Of a stretch of DNA of 64,000 nucleotides, positions 63,456 to 64,000 are shown piece by piece; positions within the stretch are counted from its first letter, which is position 1, and each line of letters opens with the position of its first letter. The translations under genes were made by a program, and so were the position numbers. The DNA is from Onishia taeanensis (GTDB lineage: Bacteria; Pseudomonadota; Gammaproteobacteria; Pseudomonadales; Halomonadaceae), in the NCBI RefSeq assembly GCF_003268885.1, contig NZ_QLSX01000003.1:124001-188000 (forward strand). The letters run 5' to 3'. Under the pieces are notes generated by a model. That model searched no databases, was not told the DNA's origin, and was given only the letters and a program-made list of their open reading frames with translations.

Positions 63456-63483
63456 AAAAACCCATCGCCGGGGCAGCGATGGG
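63456..63483 (-). terminator. Terminator of the DJ-1/PfpI gene
   Basis: CCCATCGC pairs with GCGATGGG around a 7-nt loop. On the minus strand the stem is followed by five T residues (63460-63456). Confidence 0.9.
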
Positions 63484-63521
63484 CCTAGAGAAGTGAACCT
63501 GCGTGTAGCGCGTCAGGTCAA

Positions 63522-64000
63522 TCAGGCGTGCTGGTGGCTATGACGCCCTTCAGCCATTTCCTCCAGCAGCTTGCCATTGAAGGCATCGAGGTCTACCGGC
63601 GTGCGGCTGGTGACCAGGCCGCTATCGACGACGACCGGTTCGTCCGACCAGTGAGCGCCTGCGTTCTTCAGGTCTTGGGCCACCGAGGGTACCGATGTCA
63701 TACGGCGGCCTTCGACGACGCCTGCGTTGATCAGGATCCAGGGGGCGTGGCAGATCGCGGCCACTGGCTTGCCGGCCTCGAAAAAGGCCCTGACGAAGCT
63801 GAGTGCCTGTTCGTTGAGGCGCAGCGTGTCCGGGTTGAACAAGCCACCTGGCAGCACCAGCCCGTGATAGTCCGCGTGATGCACGTCCTCGAGGCGTTTA
63901 TCCGCGGCGTAGGTATCGCCCCAATCGGTTTCGGCCCAGGCACGGATGCCGTTGCCGTCAGGGGTGATGACATGCACCTCCACGCCTTGGCCTTGCAGTG
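63522..64000 (-). CDS. DJ-1/PfpI-family protein (5' part beyond right edge)
   Basis: About 159 C-terminal residues are present. The minus frame is open to the window end. The nucleophile elbow is AAICHAPWILINAGV, with LVLPGGLFNPDTLR earlier and SRTPVDLDAFNGKLLEEM at the end. Members include YhbO-like stress proteins and deglycases or cysteine hydratases; the activity is debated. The start is outside the window; the GTG at 63983 is probably internal. Confidence 0.87.
   Translation of the reverse strand, partial: LQGQGVEVHVITPDGNGIRAWAETDWGDTYAADKRLEDVHHADYHGLVLPGGLFNPDTLRLNEQALSFVRAFFEAGKPVAAICHAPWILINAGVVEGRRMTSVPSVAQDLKNAGAHWSDEPVVVDSGLVTSRTPVDLDAFNGKLLEEMAEGRHSHQHA

Overview
The window is about 60-65% G+C, with dense genes in both orientations and strong AGGAGG-type ribosome sites. 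Gene content points to a gammaproteobacterium of the Halomonadaceae (Halomonas-like): a TRAP transporter ending in a UspA gene as in the ectoine Tea system, a bo3-type quinol oxidase, OpgG/OpgH, two TPP riboswitches and a Tsx-NupC-Cdd salvage set. This placement is an inference from gene content. No rRNA, tRNA, CRISPR array, prophage or insertion sequence was seen.

Layout. 1-5.4 kb: 5'-part of argE, a divergent TRAP operon (SBP, DctQ, DctM, UspA) and a VIT/CCC1 metal transporter. 5.6-13.9 kb: a type I restriction-modification island (hsdM, hsdS, a RhuM-Fic fusion, hsdR with Cys-rich repeats, a frameshifted hsdS tail, a SWIM protein). 13.9-25 kb: an SDR enzyme, sbcDC, endonuclease V, thiol peroxidase, OsmC, and a little-studied GATase/amidoligase pair. 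25-32 kb: an MscS channel, two J-domain-like proteins, and tsx-nupC-cdd. 32.9-37.8 kb: cyoABCDE. 38-45 kb: Yip1, CBS-BON, an outer-membrane barrel, thiC and tenA, each of the last two behind a TPP riboswitch, and a GT4 glycosyltransferase. 45-52.5 kb: opgHG, a DUF4870-acyltransferase-DUF4870 operon, a VOC protein and a methyltransferase. 52.8-59 kb: MFS transporter, three beta-oxidation-like genes, DMT exporter. 59.4-64 kb: SCO and PCu(A)C copper chaperones, a DksA/TraR-like zinc-finger protein, small membrane proteins, an App1-type phosphatase and a partial DJ-1/PfpI gene.

How genes work together. Tsx (outer membrane), NupC (inner membrane) and Cdd form a nucleoside uptake and deamination route. 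SbcC and SbcD form one nuclease. OpgH and OpgG make periplasmic glucans. CyoA-E build a quinol oxidase and its haem O. ThiC makes the thiamine pyrimidine and TenA salvages it, both under TPP control.

The least expected signal is a family of degenerate short tandem repeats. Between genes the unit is mostly 13-17 nt, often exactly 14, and it often starts at or spans a stop codon. Inside genes (SbcC, SbcD, OpgG) the unit is 15 nt, which keeps the frame and adds 5-residue repeats. Unit sequences differ from locus to locus while the period is shared, so this looks like a recurring local duplication process and not a dispersed element. The other main lead is the amidoligase/GATase pair, whose product is unknown.
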